Assembly (NCBI GenBank): GCA_964409245.1
Contig: CAYPCQ010000006.1
Coordinates: forward strand, 52,806 to 116,805
Length of the DNA stretch: 64,000 nucleotides
DNA from: CAIMWS01 sp964409245
Lineage (GTDB): Bacteria > Verrucomicrobiota > Verrucomicrobiia > Limisphaerales > UBA1319
Direction: 5' to 3'
Below are positions 51,701 to 61,200 of this stretch, piece after piece (position 1 is the stretch's first letter; the number at the start of each line of letters is the position of its first letter). The translations under genes and the position numbers were made by a program. The notes beneath the pieces are model-generated. The model saw nothing but the letters and a program-made list of their open reading frames with translations, was not told the origin of the DNA and made no database searches.

Positions 51701-54423
51701 CCGCGGTTGTATAATTCCACATACTCGTCCTCCTCATTTCCAGACCGGGGATGATACATGATTTCATTGATGGCGATGTCCGCGATGCGGTACAGGGCAT
51801 TGGCCGCCCCCGGCGTCGGGTTCGCCAGCACCCGGAAATCAGCCGCCCCGTCCGGGCACCGGCCCGCCGGCACGCCTGCCTCCTGGCCAGCGTAAGCCAC
51901 GGCGTCCAAAACGCAGGTCTGGTCCGGGTTCACCAGGAACAGGGTGTCGCCGGAGGCCTTGGGCGAGAGGCCCATTTCGGCCAGGTTGAACACCGCGTAC
52001 CCGCGGGCGGCGAGGGTGGTTTGGGGCGGGATCCGGAACTTATTGGTGGCCGGGCTGTCCGTGATGAAACATCCCGAAATATCGATCTCCTGGTTGCCAT
52101 GGTTATACAATTCTATATAGCCGGCCGGGCCGTTTCCGGCCGGGTTCACCAGGAATTCGTTGATCCCGATGGCCGCCCAGGGATTGGCCAAAACCGGATC
52201 CATGCCGCCCGGCGATCCGCCGCTCCGGCTGCTCGGGCCCCAGGCCTTCCGGCTGGCCGCGCCGTAGGAAGGCGCCGCCAGGACCAGCGAATGGCCGGCC
52301 CCATCGGCCGCCGCGGGCCAGGGATGATTTCCGCTATAAGCGGCTTCGAGCTTCACCGCCCCGGCGGGGCTGCGGAGGCGCAGCCAGCCCGCTTTATTCC
52401 CCAAGCTCCCGGCATAGGGCCCAAGGATCTTCTTGAGGCCATAAACCGCCTGCAGATCAGCCGGGGTTTTGGCGATCACCAGGAATCCCCCGGCGGGCAG
52501 CTGGATCCCGTCCGGAAACCGGTAATCCACGTTGCCCGAGAGATAATGCCCGGTCAGATCCAGGGTGATGATGTCCCCATTGTACATCTCGATGAACTCG
52601 GTTTCTTTGCCATCCGCCCGGGTCCGCGGATGATACATGATTTCGGAAAAGGCCAGCCCGGTGCGCCGGGTCGAAGGCCCCAGCGGCTCACCCGTGCCCG
52701 CGAACGATTTCACCACCCCCCCGGCCTGGATCCCGTACTCCCGGAATTCCACGGTGGCGCTGGCCTTGGTGCTGCGGCTGTAAACCGCCAGGCCCGCGTA
52801 AACCGTCGTGGGCAGGACGATCGTCGCCGACCCGGTTTGCGTCCAGTTCGTGCCGTCGATGCTGGCATAGCCGGTGAACACGTTCCCCACCCGGCCGATC
52901 CGGAGCCAGGTCAGGGGGTAATTGACCGGGAACGCCCCGGAAACGGCGGCGGCGGCATTGGCGGTGGCCCGATACTGGAAGTTGCACCCGATGATCGACG
53001 GGGTTGCCAGGGAGGCGGCAAACCGCGCGCCGCTGGCCAGCGATTCGCGCACCATCAGCCCGGCGGCCGACCAGGGATCGGGCGCGCTGAAGGATTGGAC
53101 CCGCACCCGGAGGTCAAAATTCCCGGTCCGTTGCTCATAGGAAAAATGTAGCTGGTCCGCGGCCCCCACAATGCCTGTCCCGGAGCCGGTGGCATCCACC
53201 TGGCCGGGAGCCACGAACGTGTCGGCGCCCCGGCTCGCGCCACCTATTTCCCCCGGCGCGAATTGCGCCACCACAAAATCCATCCGGGAGCCTGCGGCGA
53301 TGGGATTGGGCGTGGCCGCCGCATCGGCGACCTGGCTCACCGTCAGCGTGTGCCGGCTGCCATATTCCAGGGCGGTCACCGTCAGCTCCACCGTTGAGCT
53401 ATCGCCTGCGAACGCCGCGCTCTGCACCTCCGCCCCATCCATGGCGTAGTTGGCAGCCGTGGTGGCGGTGGGCGCGCTGACCGGCTCGTTGAACACCACC
53501 AGCAGCCGGGTGGTCCCCTGGCTGATCAGTTCCTTGAGCTGGGGCGGCGTGGCATCGGGCGTGACGGATAACGTGGCCGCGGAACTGGTGACGCTGCCCT
53601 TGCTGTTGGAGGCCACGCAATCGATGGCCGCCTGCTGGTCCGCCATCCGCAAAGGCCCCAGGACCAGGGTGGATCCGGTGCCATTGGCGATATTCACGCC
53701 ATTCAAGCGCCATTGGTAATTCGCCACCGTGACCCCCTGCAAACCGATCGTAAAGGTAGCATAGCCTCCTTCCGGCCCCGTGGCCGCCACGGGCTGCTTG
53801 TCGATGACCGGCGCCGCAAAGGCCACTCCCCAGGGGAATAAATTCGTGGCCGGCATCGGCGCCTGGTCCGTGCCGTCGGGCATGAGCCAGCGCACCGCCA
53901 GGTTATCCCCGCCACCCTCCTCCTTCATCAAGGCGCTGATGTAGTATATCTTCCCGGCCTGCAGCGGGATCGGGGCGGACTGCTGGTTGGACTCCCTGCT
54001 CCATTCTCTGGAGGAAGTCCAGCTATTGACATTGGCGATCAAACGGGCGTTGGCCGGATTCTCATCCGTGCTCAAAAACAGGGATCCTCCATCATCGCTG
54101 GCTATCCAAAAGGTGTAGTTGCCCGTCTGTGGTGGCAATAAATACCCGTGCATGCGCTGGCCATACTGCTCCATGATATCGGTGGGCGACTCGAATAAAT
54201 CCGTCACGTAATTCGTGCTCGCCGGACTATTGGGATACGCGGGCGCGTTGGTCAGATCCGCCACATTGACTCCGCTGATGCCCGTAAATACCTCTCTAAG
54301 AATGCCCTGTGACTGGGCATGCGAGGCGCCGGCCGCCGCCAGCCAGCATAAAACGATGATGAATGAAAAGCCTGGGGACGCCGAAGCCACCCGCTCCGGG
54401 ATACTGTTTTTCAAATGTCTCAT
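45799..54423 (-). CDS. Giant exported CotH/lamin-tail/PA14 multidomain protein, 2874 residues
   Basis: Starts ATG with a signal peptide (FSFIIVLCWLAAAGASHA). Domains in order: PA14-like (about residues 40-190, for example TGNYTFWIASDDGGSLFL), an Ig-like domain (near 210-290), a DUF1349-like jelly roll (about 420-570), lamin-tail units (IAINEFLVNP; IAINEIMYHPRSGNEEDEYV), a CotH-type kinase-like domain (about 1330-1690, with NRGKNMYAYKP and MLLPWDIDFVLGSGS), further lamin-tail units (VVIHEIHYHPLKPDSEFVE; LWINEVQPENIGA), a long stack of cadherin-like/He_PIG repeats, and a C-terminal VYRLQYKQSLSDP-type domain. It is likely a surface or secreted adhesin-like protein; the CotH target is unknown. 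It is nearly 3 times the length of the other CotH protein here. Confidence 0.85.
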   Translation of the reverse strand: MRHLKNSIPERVASASPGFSFIIVLCWLAAAGASHAQSQGILREVFTGISGVNVADLTNAPAYPNSPASTNYVTDLFESPTDIMEQYGQRMHGYLLPPQTGNYTFWIASDDGGSLFLSTDENPANARLIANVNSWTSSREWSRESNQQSAPIPLQAGKIYYISALMKEEGGGDNLAVRWLMPDGTDQAPMPATNLFPWGVAFAAPVIDKQPVAATGPEGGYATFTIGLQGVTVANYQWRLNGVNIANGTGSTLVLGPLRMADQQAAIDCVASNSKGSVTSSAATLSVTPDATPPQLKELISQGTTRLLVVFNEPVSAPTATTAANYAMDGAEVQSAAFAGDSSTVELTVTALEYGSRHTLTVSQVADAAATPNPIAAGSRMDFVVAQFAPGEIGGASRGADTFVAPGQVDATGSGTGIVGAADQLHFSYEQRTGNFDLRVRVQSFSAPDPWSAAGLMVRESLASGARFAASLATPSIIGCNFQYRATANAAAAVSGAFPVNYPLTWLRIGRVGNVFTGYASIDGTNWTQTGSATIVLPTTVYAGLAVYSRSTKASATVEFREYGIQAGGVVKSFAGTGEPLGPSTRRTGLAFSEIMYHPRTRADGKETEFIEMYNGDIITLDLTGHYLSGNVDYRFPDGIQLPAGGFLVIAKTPADLQAVYGLKKILGPYAGSLGNKAGWLRLRSPAGAVKLEAAYSGNHPWPAAADGAGHSLVLAAPSYGAASRKAWGPSSRSGGSPGGMDPVLANPWAAIGINEFLVNPAGNGPAGYIELYNHGNQEIDISGCFITDSPATNKFRIPPQTTLAARGYAVFNLAEMGLSPKASGDTLFLVNPDQTCVLDAVAYAGQEAGVPAGRCPDGAADFRVLANPTPGAANALYRIADIAINEIMYHPRSGNEEDEYVELYNRGAGAADLSGWRFTDGIDFEFPPLTSLPPGGYLVVAKNALRLRQHYPNLGVASTLGNFQGTLADSGERLALAKPATAVATNEFGILVTSRFFATVDEVAYDTGGRWGAWSDGGGSSLELIDPNSDHLRPGNWADSDETAKAAWSTIEFTGVLDNGNGSFPPDQLQVELQGAGECLVDNVEVMAPNGPNRIANATFEAGQSPWVFQGNHRTSTIDGAGGLEGGKCLHVRASGRGDTGANRIRVALSTALAEGNTATLRARVRWLAGWPEFLLRLRGNWLEAAGPMTVPLNLGTPGAPNSRAVLNAGPAIYEVTHSPVLPAANQAVVVAARVNDPDGLGSASLFYRIDPSAAWSKIDLVDTGAGGDAVAGDGLYSATIPGRAAGTLVAFYVTAADRAANPASARFPAEAPARECLIRWGETQPGGNLGVYRLWQTAAKSNFYYSREALANDPIDATFVYGNSRVVYNINMRGKGSPWHGGSIGYDYIFNFPKGEELLSAQSMALVTIGNLGSDDALQREQAAFWMLDQMGVPNLHRRFGYFFNNGNRQGNVYEDTEEPDGDYAESWAPQYGKGDLHKIEDWFEFDDNASGFSNVDATLQRFTTTGGQLKLARYRWDWRLRSVQNSANNYTNLLALVEAVNRPDTNYTAQVENQVEVEQWMRVFAVEHAVGNWDAYGYNRGKNMYAYKPANGKWMLLPWDIDFVLGSGSDGATSDVFGCNDPVISRMYGHPPFQRAYWRAFRDLVNGPLKAENIAAILDGRYQALVANGIALANPAGIKSYVQQRRDYLISRLNAVNATFAITSNNGNNFTSAKNFASLAGTAPIDVKTIAVNGVAYPVTWTGLTAWTLGVPLAPGNNNLTVTGLDLRGQMVAGAADSIVVNCTGATANPADSVVIHEIHYHPLKPDSEFVEIHNTSATATFDLTGWQLEGADFAFPEGSLLAPNGFQVVVKNRAGFAAAFGPNVIPIGEYPGSLDHGGETLRLLMPTAVTNEYDLVDTVRYNDKLPWPAAADGQGPSLQLIDPLQDNGRAGNWAAAPTNATILATPGAANTVKATLAAFPKLWINEVQPENIGAIKDASGKAGPWIELYNAGSTAASFAGLYLSQSPSNLTAWAFPDSAVVAAGQYALIWADGDTSQTTAGEIHAGFKLDPGTGHVVLSRMQQGLPAAIDCLKYEQLAVGRSFGSLPDGQPYTRRLMHYPTPGAANNPDALPLQVFVNEWMAANGQTLADPADQRFDDWFELYNASQQEADISGYYLSDTLTNATQWLIPAGTVIPARGQLLIWADGDTGQNGLGVHAGFKLSATGESIALFTPNGNLVDAVTFGPQTADISQGRWPDGAPEPFFPMPIPTPGAPNSTAAGNHPPIIPLIPEQIVTEGETVQFTAGAFDVDRPAQTLTYSLDAGAPAGATLNPVTGLFAWTPAGTQVPGTNLVAIRVTDNGDPVQSSVRTVRIVAIKLNHAPVLEPVASVTVSEGSPLSLTLRASEVDAGQALRFFLASGAQQGMSLDLDAGRFTWTPGESQGPGSYPVVVSVLDNGVPALSASQSFTINVAEVNTAPELAPVPGQLVQQGGTLSLPLVGSDVDWPAQTLAYSLAEASLPGASLDPATGVLTWTPADAQIPSTNRITARVTDNGAPPLSASRTFDVVATRPPPWKYFTTTGTGSASLLYVYLTSPGDLYLDDLKLVAGATPEAGANTVLNGDFESALSGSWTVSANHAASAIATNTFHAGKSCLHVAASTGGTTKDSSIYQTINPALTSGGAYTLSYWCLPGSNKVDLVIRLSGFGILSSNTIVAAPNTAPLIAEIPRQELPENAGWTCQVLASDTDLPAQKLTYGLEPGAPAGMAISAAGLISWTPGEAQAPSTNTVTVKVTDNGNPALSATRSFVVVVKGRTTAPQISSIEQTAAGSIKITWISQPGAVYRLQYKQSLSDPQWAAVDSLVASETTTSVSDARGQASQGFYRLEVVSSP

Positions 54424-54463
54424 TAATTTATTGAGCAGTTAAAATAAATGCAGGCATGGATAT

Positions 54464-54479
54464 AGCAAGCTGCATGCCG
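54464..54479 (-). promoter_or_regulatory. Candidate sigma-54 promoter for the giant protein gene
   Basis: Read on the minus strand the sequence is CGGCATGCAGCTTGCT, which has GG and GC at the -24/-12 spacing of sigma-54 promoters, with TTGCT at -12 but CGGCAT rather than TGGCAC at -24. It lies about 41 bases upstream of the ATG at 54423. The call rests on one imperfect match and is weak alone. Confidence 0.35.
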
Positions 54480-54575
54480 GGTGCAATTGCGGAATTTGGG
54501 TTTTTCTTGGTTCTCCTTCCGCGGCCGGCCTGGCGCCATAACCGTCTCACCCGGTGGCCAGCTGCTTCCTCCGGC

Positions 54576-57500
54576 TCACTTCCGATTCAGGAGCAGCCGG
54601 ATGGCGCTGAACAAAACTTCCAGCTTATACGGCTTCTGCAGGCGCAGGTGGTGGCTGGACCAGGGCGAATGGCGGGCGATCGTTTCGGCGCTATAGCCGC
54701 TGGAGAGGATCACCTTCAAGCCCGGCTTCAACCGGCAGAGTTGGTCCGCCAGGTCCAGGCCCGTGAGGCCTTCCGGCATGACCATGTCGGTCAGCAAAAG
54801 GTCGATCTCCCGGTGATGTTCCTCCCATACGGCCAGGGCTTCGCGTCCGTTGGCCGCTTCAAACACCCGGTAGCCCAGCAGCCGCAGGCCCTGGGCCGTG
54901 ACCAGCCGGACTCGCACCTCATCCTCCACCAGCAAAATGGCTTCGTTCCCCCGGGTGGCTTCGATCGGTTCCGGCGGAGCCGGCTCCGCGGCCTGCCGGG
55001 ATGCCGCCGGGAGAAAGACCCGGAAGGTGGCGCCCTGCCCGGGCTGGGAATCCACCTCGATCCAGCCCTTATGCTGGCCCACAATCCCATGGACGGTGGC
55101 CAGCCCCAGCCCGGTGCCTTTGCCGATTTCCTTGGTGGTGAAAAACGGCTCGAAAATGTGCTGGCGCGTGGCCTCGCCCATGCCGCACCCGGTATCCGCC
55201 ACCTTCAGGCAGACAAATAATCCCGGCCGCGCCTCGGCACGGGCCTGGCACTGGGATTCCTCCACTTGCACCGCCTCCAGGCTGATGGTCAGTTTGCCCC
55301 CCCGCGGCATGGCGTCCCGGGCGTTGACCGCCAGGTTCATGATCACTTGTTCCAGCATGCCCGGATCGGCCTCCACCGGGGGCAGCCCGTCCCTGGGGGT
55401 GAACCGCATGCTGATGTGCTCGCCGATCAAACGCCCCAGCATTTTGAGCAGGTTGCCAGCCAATTCATTCAAATCCAGCGCCCGGACCTCCAGCACCGAC
55501 CGCCGGCTGAACATCAGCAGCTGGCGGGTCAGGTTGGCGGCCCGCTCCGCCTCCGCGGCCAGATCATGGAGCCCTTCCCTGGTCTCTTCGTCCAGGCTGG
55601 GATTCATTTGCAGGCAGCTCAGCTGGATCAGGATCGCCGCCAGGATGTTGTTGAAATCGTGCGCCACCCCCCCGGCCAGCTGGCCGATGGACTCCAGCTT
55701 CTGGGCCTGGCGCAGCTGGCCCTCCAGGATTTTCCGTTCGGTGATGTCTTCCTTCACCGCCAGAAAATGGGTGATGCGCCCCTGGGCATCCAGGATGGGG
55801 GAAAGGGTGGCGAATTCCCAATACATCTCCCCGCTTTTCTTCCGGTTGTGGAATTCCCCGCGCCACTGGCCGCCCGCGGTGATGGTTTGCCAAAGGCGGC
55901 GGTATTCCTCCGGGGGGGTCCCGCCCCCCTTGAGCAGGCGGGGATTCTTCCCGCGCGCTTCCTCCAGTGTATAGCCGGTTAATTGCGTGAACTTGGGGTT
56001 CACATACTCGATGGCCCCCGCCGGATCGGTGATCACGATGCTCACCGGGCTTTGCTCCACCGCCCGGGAGAGCTTGCGGATTTGTTCCTCCACCCGCACC
56101 CGCTCGGTGATGACTTCCGTGTAGATGATCAATCCGCCGATCGCCCCGCTGGCCTCATGCCACGGGCGGCATTCCCAACGCGTCCAATCCACGGAGCCAT
56201 CCTCCCGCACATAGGGATCCTCATCGGCGCTGGAAACCTCCCCTGCCAGCGCCCGCTGATGCACCTCCCGCCATTTCTGGGGCAGATCGGGAAACACTTC
56301 ATAATGATGTTTGCCGATCACATCGTGCGCTTTGACCCGGTAATCGCGCAGGTAGCGCTCGCTCACAAATATGTATCTCAGATCCCGGTCGTGCACCGCG
56401 ATCGCGCTCTGGGCGTGCGCGATGATATACTGCATCAGGTTGTGGGCATGCAGCTGCCGCCGCTCGGATTTTTTGCGCTCGGTGATCTCCACTGAAACGC
56501 CGCCGATCAAAAGCGGCTTCCCCTCCTGGCTGATGGGGAATTTAATCGTCTCGAAGGAGCGCACCGCCCCGTGCCCGTCCGGGATGGTCTCCTCGATCTT
56601 CAAGGGGCCATACTGGATGGCTTTCAAGTCGTCTTCGGCCATTTTCAGGCCGGCGGCGCCGCCCACCAGTTCAGGCGTGGTTTTGCCTTGCCAATCCTGG
56701 AGGCCCAGCAAATCCTGCAGGTATTGGTTGGCGAACAGCGTCCGGCCCGCGGCGTCCTTGATGAAGGCCGCCGCCGGCAGATGGAGCATGAAGGCGGCAA
56801 AACGCTTTTCGCTCTCCGCCAGCGCCGCCGCCGCGCGCTTGCGCCCGGTGATGTCCAGGAGGTTCCCAATGATGGCGGGGCGGCCATCCAGATCCACCCG
56901 CACCCCCAGCACCTCGATGTGGACCAGCTCCCCCTTCCGGCCCAATCCGCGGAACTCGTAGTGGGCGGATTCCGCCTCCCCGGCCAGGCGGCGGCGCAGG
57001 TTTTCCATGACCAGGGCCTGATCCTCAGGATGGATCAACCGCCGGGGATCCCCGCCCACCAGCTCCCCGGGCTCATAGCCGAAGATCTTTGCCAGGGCCT
57101 GGTTCACATACGCCAGCCGCCCGTCCTGGACGATGTAAATCCCCGCCAGCGAATTCTCGCTCAGGCAGCGGAAACGGGACTCGCTATCCCGGAGGGCGCC
57201 GGCCGTGTGCCGGTGATCCAGCGAATCCGCGAAGATTTGCGCCACCAGCTCCAGCCGGCGCGCCAGCCGCTCCGGCCAGGCGCAGGCGGCCCCCGCCGTG
57301 CTGAACGATAATCCGCCGCGCACCGCCCCGCCCCCGGTCACCAGCGGGAGGGCCAGGAAAGACTGGATGCCCAGGCGGCGCCAGGTCTCCCGATCCCGCG
57401 CGGCTTCCGGGGGCGCTTCCGCCAGGGCGGCGAGGCGGACTTTCCGCCCGGCCGCCACCTGCGCCAGGCACCAGGGAAGGTCTTCCGCCGTTTCGAGGCC

Positions 57501-58223
57501 TCCGGAATGCACCGCCCCGCCGGGCGCTCGATACCGGTGCGTGGCTGCCCAAGCCTGCGGGTCATTCGCCGGCCGCTGCCAAAGGGTGGAAGCGTCCAGG
57601 CCCAGGCATTCACAGACCTGGCGCTGGGCCTGCTCCAGCCCGCCGCCCGCCGGGGCGGCGGGGGTGTCCGCAAAACGGGCCGGCAAATCCGCCAGCAGGA
57701 TTTCAAAACGCAGCCCTTGTTCCAGTTCCCCCTCCACCCGGGCCTGGTCCGCCTCTGCCTGGCGGCGCCCGGCCATTTCCTGCTGGCGCGCCCCGGCTGG
57801 CTCCCGCCGGGCTTCCTGCACATCCGCGATGCGGAGCAGCAGCCCCACCCGCGCCAGCAATTCCTCGGTGCCAGCCGGGTCCGGGAGGCAATCATCGGCC
57901 CCCGCCTCCAGGCACCGGGCCGGGTGGGCGGGATCAGCTCCGGATCCCCCGAGGATCGCCACCAGGATCTCCGGCAGCGCGGGATCCCCCTTGAGCTGGC
58001 GGCAGAGCGCCAGGCTGCCCGGGTCCGGCAGCCGGCCATCGATCAGGACCAGCTGGGGACGGTGGCGCTGCGCGGATTCCCGCGCCTGGCGGCCCGCGGC
58101 GGCGGTGTAAACGGCGCACCCGGCTTGCTCCAATGGGGGGCAAATGGTGGCTGGCCAGCCAGCCTCCGCGCTCACCACCAGGATGCGGTGCTTCATGACA
58201 CCCACTTTGTTGGGGTAATCCAA
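54576..58223 (-). CDS. Hybrid sensor histidine kinase: REC-GAF-PAS-HK-REC
   Basis: A 1,215-residue protein starting at TTG, chosen because AAGGAGGA lies 9 bases upstream, a strong ribosome-binding site; an ATG nine codons later lacks one. The N-terminal receiver is degenerate: the acidic pair reads SAEAG, though Asp is kept in LVLIDGRLPD. A GAF-like domain (GIQSFLALPLVTGGG) and several PAS units (SEKRFAAFMLHL; AVEQSPVSIVITDPAGAIEY) follow. The kinase has GGVAHDFNNILAAIL, the N-box and GKGTGLGLATVHGIVG, and an intact C-terminal receiver (LVEDEVRV, LLTDMVMPE, LRLQKPY). No membrane segment is seen. Its sister kinase gene lies immediately upstream in the same orientation. Confidence 0.9.
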   Translation of the reverse strand: MDYPNKVGVMKHRILVVSAEAGWPATICPPLEQAGCAVYTAAAGRQARESAQRHRPQLVLIDGRLPDPGSLALCRQLKGDPALPEILVAILGGSGADPAHPARCLEAGADDCLPDPAGTEELLARVGLLLRIADVQEARREPAGARQQEMAGRRQAEADQARVEGELEQGLRFEILLADLPARFADTPAAPAGGGLEQAQRQVCECLGLDASTLWQRPANDPQAWAATHRYRAPGGAVHSGGLETAEDLPWCLAQVAAGRKVRLAALAEAPPEAARDRETWRRLGIQSFLALPLVTGGGAVRGGLSFSTAGAACAWPERLARRLELVAQIFADSLDHRHTAGALRDSESRFRCLSENSLAGIYIVQDGRLAYVNQALAKIFGYEPGELVGGDPRRLIHPEDQALVMENLRRRLAGEAESAHYEFRGLGRKGELVHIEVLGVRVDLDGRPAIIGNLLDITGRKRAAAALAESEKRFAAFMLHLPAAAFIKDAAGRTLFANQYLQDLLGLQDWQGKTTPELVGGAAGLKMAEDDLKAIQYGPLKIEETIPDGHGAVRSFETIKFPISQEGKPLLIGGVSVEITERKKSERRQLHAHNLMQYIIAHAQSAIAVHDRDLRYIFVSERYLRDYRVKAHDVIGKHHYEVFPDLPQKWREVHQRALAGEVSSADEDPYVREDGSVDWTRWECRPWHEASGAIGGLIIYTEVITERVRVEEQIRKLSRAVEQSPVSIVITDPAGAIEYVNPKFTQLTGYTLEEARGKNPRLLKGGGTPPEEYRRLWQTITAGGQWRGEFHNRKKSGEMYWEFATLSPILDAQGRITHFLAVKEDITERKILEGQLRQAQKLESIGQLAGGVAHDFNNILAAILIQLSCLQMNPSLDEETREGLHDLAAEAERAANLTRQLLMFSRRSVLEVRALDLNELAGNLLKMLGRLIGEHISMRFTPRDGLPPVEADPGMLEQVIMNLAVNARDAMPRGGKLTISLEAVQVEESQCQARAEARPGLFVCLKVADTGCGMGEATRQHIFEPFFTTKEIGKGTGLGLATVHGIVGQHKGWIEVDSQPGQGATFRVFLPAASRQAAEPAPPEPIEATRGNEAILLVEDEVRVRLVTAQGLRLLGYRVFEAANGREALAVWEEHHREIDLLLTDMVMPEGLTGLDLADQLCRLKPGLKVILSSGYSAETIARHSPWSSHHLRLQKPYKLEVLFSAIRLLLNRK

Positions 58224-58299
58224 AACTCGATCCTCCTTCGTTTATAAATCAGTTCCCGCGGCCGGCCCAGCCTCCAGCAGGAATCCAATCGCTGCGCGG

Positions 58300-61200
58300 T
58301 CAAGGCCCGCCACCCGCCTCCCCTGGGCCGGGGTGGTGTTCGGCGCCCGGGCCCAGGCATTCCCGGATGGCCTTGGCCAGGGTTTTCAAATGATACGGTT
58401 TCTGCAGGCGGAGGATCGGCCGGCCGGCCGGGAGGCCCTGGTCCACGATTTCCGCGCTGTAGCCGCTGGAGATGATGACCTTCAAGCCCGGTTTCATGGC
58501 CTGGAGCTTTTCCGCCAGGTCCAGGCCCGTCATGCCCTCCGGCATCATCATGTCGGACATCAGCAAGTCGATCTGCCCCTGGCTTTCATCCCATGCTTTC
58601 AAAGCCTCCGGGCCGCTGGCGGCCTCCACCACCCGGTAGCCCAGCCGCCGCAAGCTTTTGGCGGTGAACCGCCGCACGCTCTCCTCATCCTCCACCAGCA
58701 GGATCGTTTCCTGGCCGCGGTCCACCCGGGTTTCCTCAGCGCGAAGCCGCGGGCGCTCCGGCCGGGCGCCCGCCGGCAGGTAGATGCGGAAGGTGGCGCC
58801 TTTTCCCGGTTCACTTTCCACCTCCACCCACCCTTGATGCTGGCCCACGATGCCATGGACCGTGGCCAGCCCCAGCCCGGTGCCCCGGCCGACTTCCTTG
58901 GTGGTGAAAAACGGCTCAAAAATCCGCTTGCGCGTGGCTTCGTCCATGCCGCAGCCGGTATCCGACACGGTCAGGCAGATAAAACCGCCCGGCCGCACCC
59001 CCGGGTAAGGCTGGGCCCGGGCTTCATCCACCGGCAGGGCTTCCAGGCGGATCCCCAGCTGGCCGCCCCGGGGCATGGCGTCCCGGGCGTTCACGGCCAG
59101 GTTCAGGAGCACCTGCTCCAGCATGCCGGGGTCGGCCTCGATCAAGGGCAATCCCTCCCGGCGGTCAAACCGCACCCGGATATGCTCGCCAATCAGCCGC
59201 TCCAGCATCCGGAGCAGGTTCGCCACCACTTCATTCATATCCAGGGTTTTCTTCTCCAGCACCGACCGCCGGCTGAACATGAGCAGCTGCCGCGTCAGAT
59301 CGGCCGCCCGCTGGGCCACCGCCATGAGTTCGGCCAGCATCTGCTGCGTCTCCTGGTCCAGGCCTGGATCCTCCTGGAGGCCGCCCAGGTTCATCATCAT
59401 GGCCGCCAGCAGGTTGTTGAAGTCGTGGGCCACGCCCCCGGCCAGCTGGCCGATCGATTCCAGCTTCTGCGCCTGGCGCAGCTGCTCCGCCAGCGCTTTT
59501 TGTTCGGTGATGTCCTCTTTGACCGCCAGGAAATGGGTGATGCGGCCCTGTTGGTCCACAATCGGCGAGATCAAGGCGAACTCCCAATACAAATCGCCGT
59601 TTTTTTTCCGGTTGTGCAGCTCGCCCCGCCACTCCCGGCCTTGGGTGATCGCCTGCCACATTTGGCGATACTCCTCCGCCGAGGTTTTATCCCCCTTGAG
59701 CACCCGCGGATTCCGCCCCCGCACTTCCTCCAGCGTAAATCCCGTCACCCGCGTGAACGTCGGATTGACGTATTCGATGGCCCCCGCGGGATCGGTGATG
59801 ACGATGCTCGCCGGGCTTTGCTCCACCGCGCTGGACAGCTTGCGGATCTGCTCCTCCGCCCGTTTGCGCTCCGTGATGTCGCGCACCACCGCCAGGTTGT
59901 GCCGGACTCCCCCCAGCTGGATCGCCGAGGCGATGATTTCCACCGGAAACGTGGTCCCGTCCTTCCGCCGATGGACCGATTCCAGCCTGAGCGGCGAACC
60001 CGCCTGGGCCGGTAAATCCGGGCTCACGTAATCCTCCCGGCGCAGCTGGATGTCCACGTCGAACAAGGTCAATCCCGCCATTTCCTCCCGGGTGTAGCCC
60101 AATTGGCGCAGGGTGGCGGCATTGAAGCCCACGTAGCGGCCTTCCAGATCCAGCAATTCCACTCCGTCCCCGGCCTGCTCGATCAGCGTGCGGAAGCGCT
60201 CCTCGCTTTCCCGCATCGCCAGTTCGGCCTGCTTGCGCTCCGTGATGTCCTGGATGCTGCCGATCATCCGCGCGGCCTTGCCTTCCGGGTTGATATCCAG
60301 CCGGCCCAGACCATGCACCCAGCGTTCGGCGCCGTCGTTGTGCCGGACAATCCGGTATTCCCGGTTGAAGCTCTTTTTTTGGCCCACCACCTCCTGGATG
60401 AAATATTCCTGCATGGCCCGCCGGTCGGCGGGATGCACAATGCCCACCCAGCCCTCGATGTCGTGCGCATAATCCAGACCCGGGATGCCGAACACCTCAT
60501 CCAGCACCCGGGAGCTGGTCCAAATGCCCGCGGCGATATCCAGGGTGTAGGTGCCCAGACGGGCCACGCTTTGGGACTCCTCCACCAGGCGGTTGGCCTC
60601 CCGCAGTGCGGCTTCAGCTAGTTTCCGCTGCGTGATGTCGCGGCAGATGCTCATCACCGCCTCCTGGCGGTCCCAGGTGATCCGCCGGGCCTTGACTTCC
60701 ACCGGCAGTACCGTCCCGTCTTTGCGCTGGTGTTCGGTTTCAAATTGGATCACTCCCTGCGCCATCAGCCGCGCTATGCGCTCCGGCAGGTGGACGCTTT
60801 CCTCGGGGGTATCGATCTGGGCGGCATTTATGGCCATAAACTCCGCCGGCGCATACCCGTAATTTTCGCACCCCGCACGGTTCGCCGCCAGGATGCGGCC
60901 CTCTCCGTCATGGATGATGATGGCATCCGCGGCGCTCTCGAAGAGCGTCCGGAATTTTTCCTCGCTCTTCCGCAATTCCTGCTCGGCCCGTTTTTTCTCC
61001 GTGATGTCCCGCAGGAAGGCATATATCGGCGGGCGGGCTTCGGGCCGGTATTGCACGCTGATTTCCACGTCATAGACGCCCCCATCTTTCCGCCGGTGCC
61101 GGGTCTCGAACCGGTCCTGCCCGGTGGCCAGGAGTTTTTCCATGTGGGCCTGCGTTTCCTCCGGCATCTCCCTGGCCTCGAAGTCGGTGATGCGCATCTG

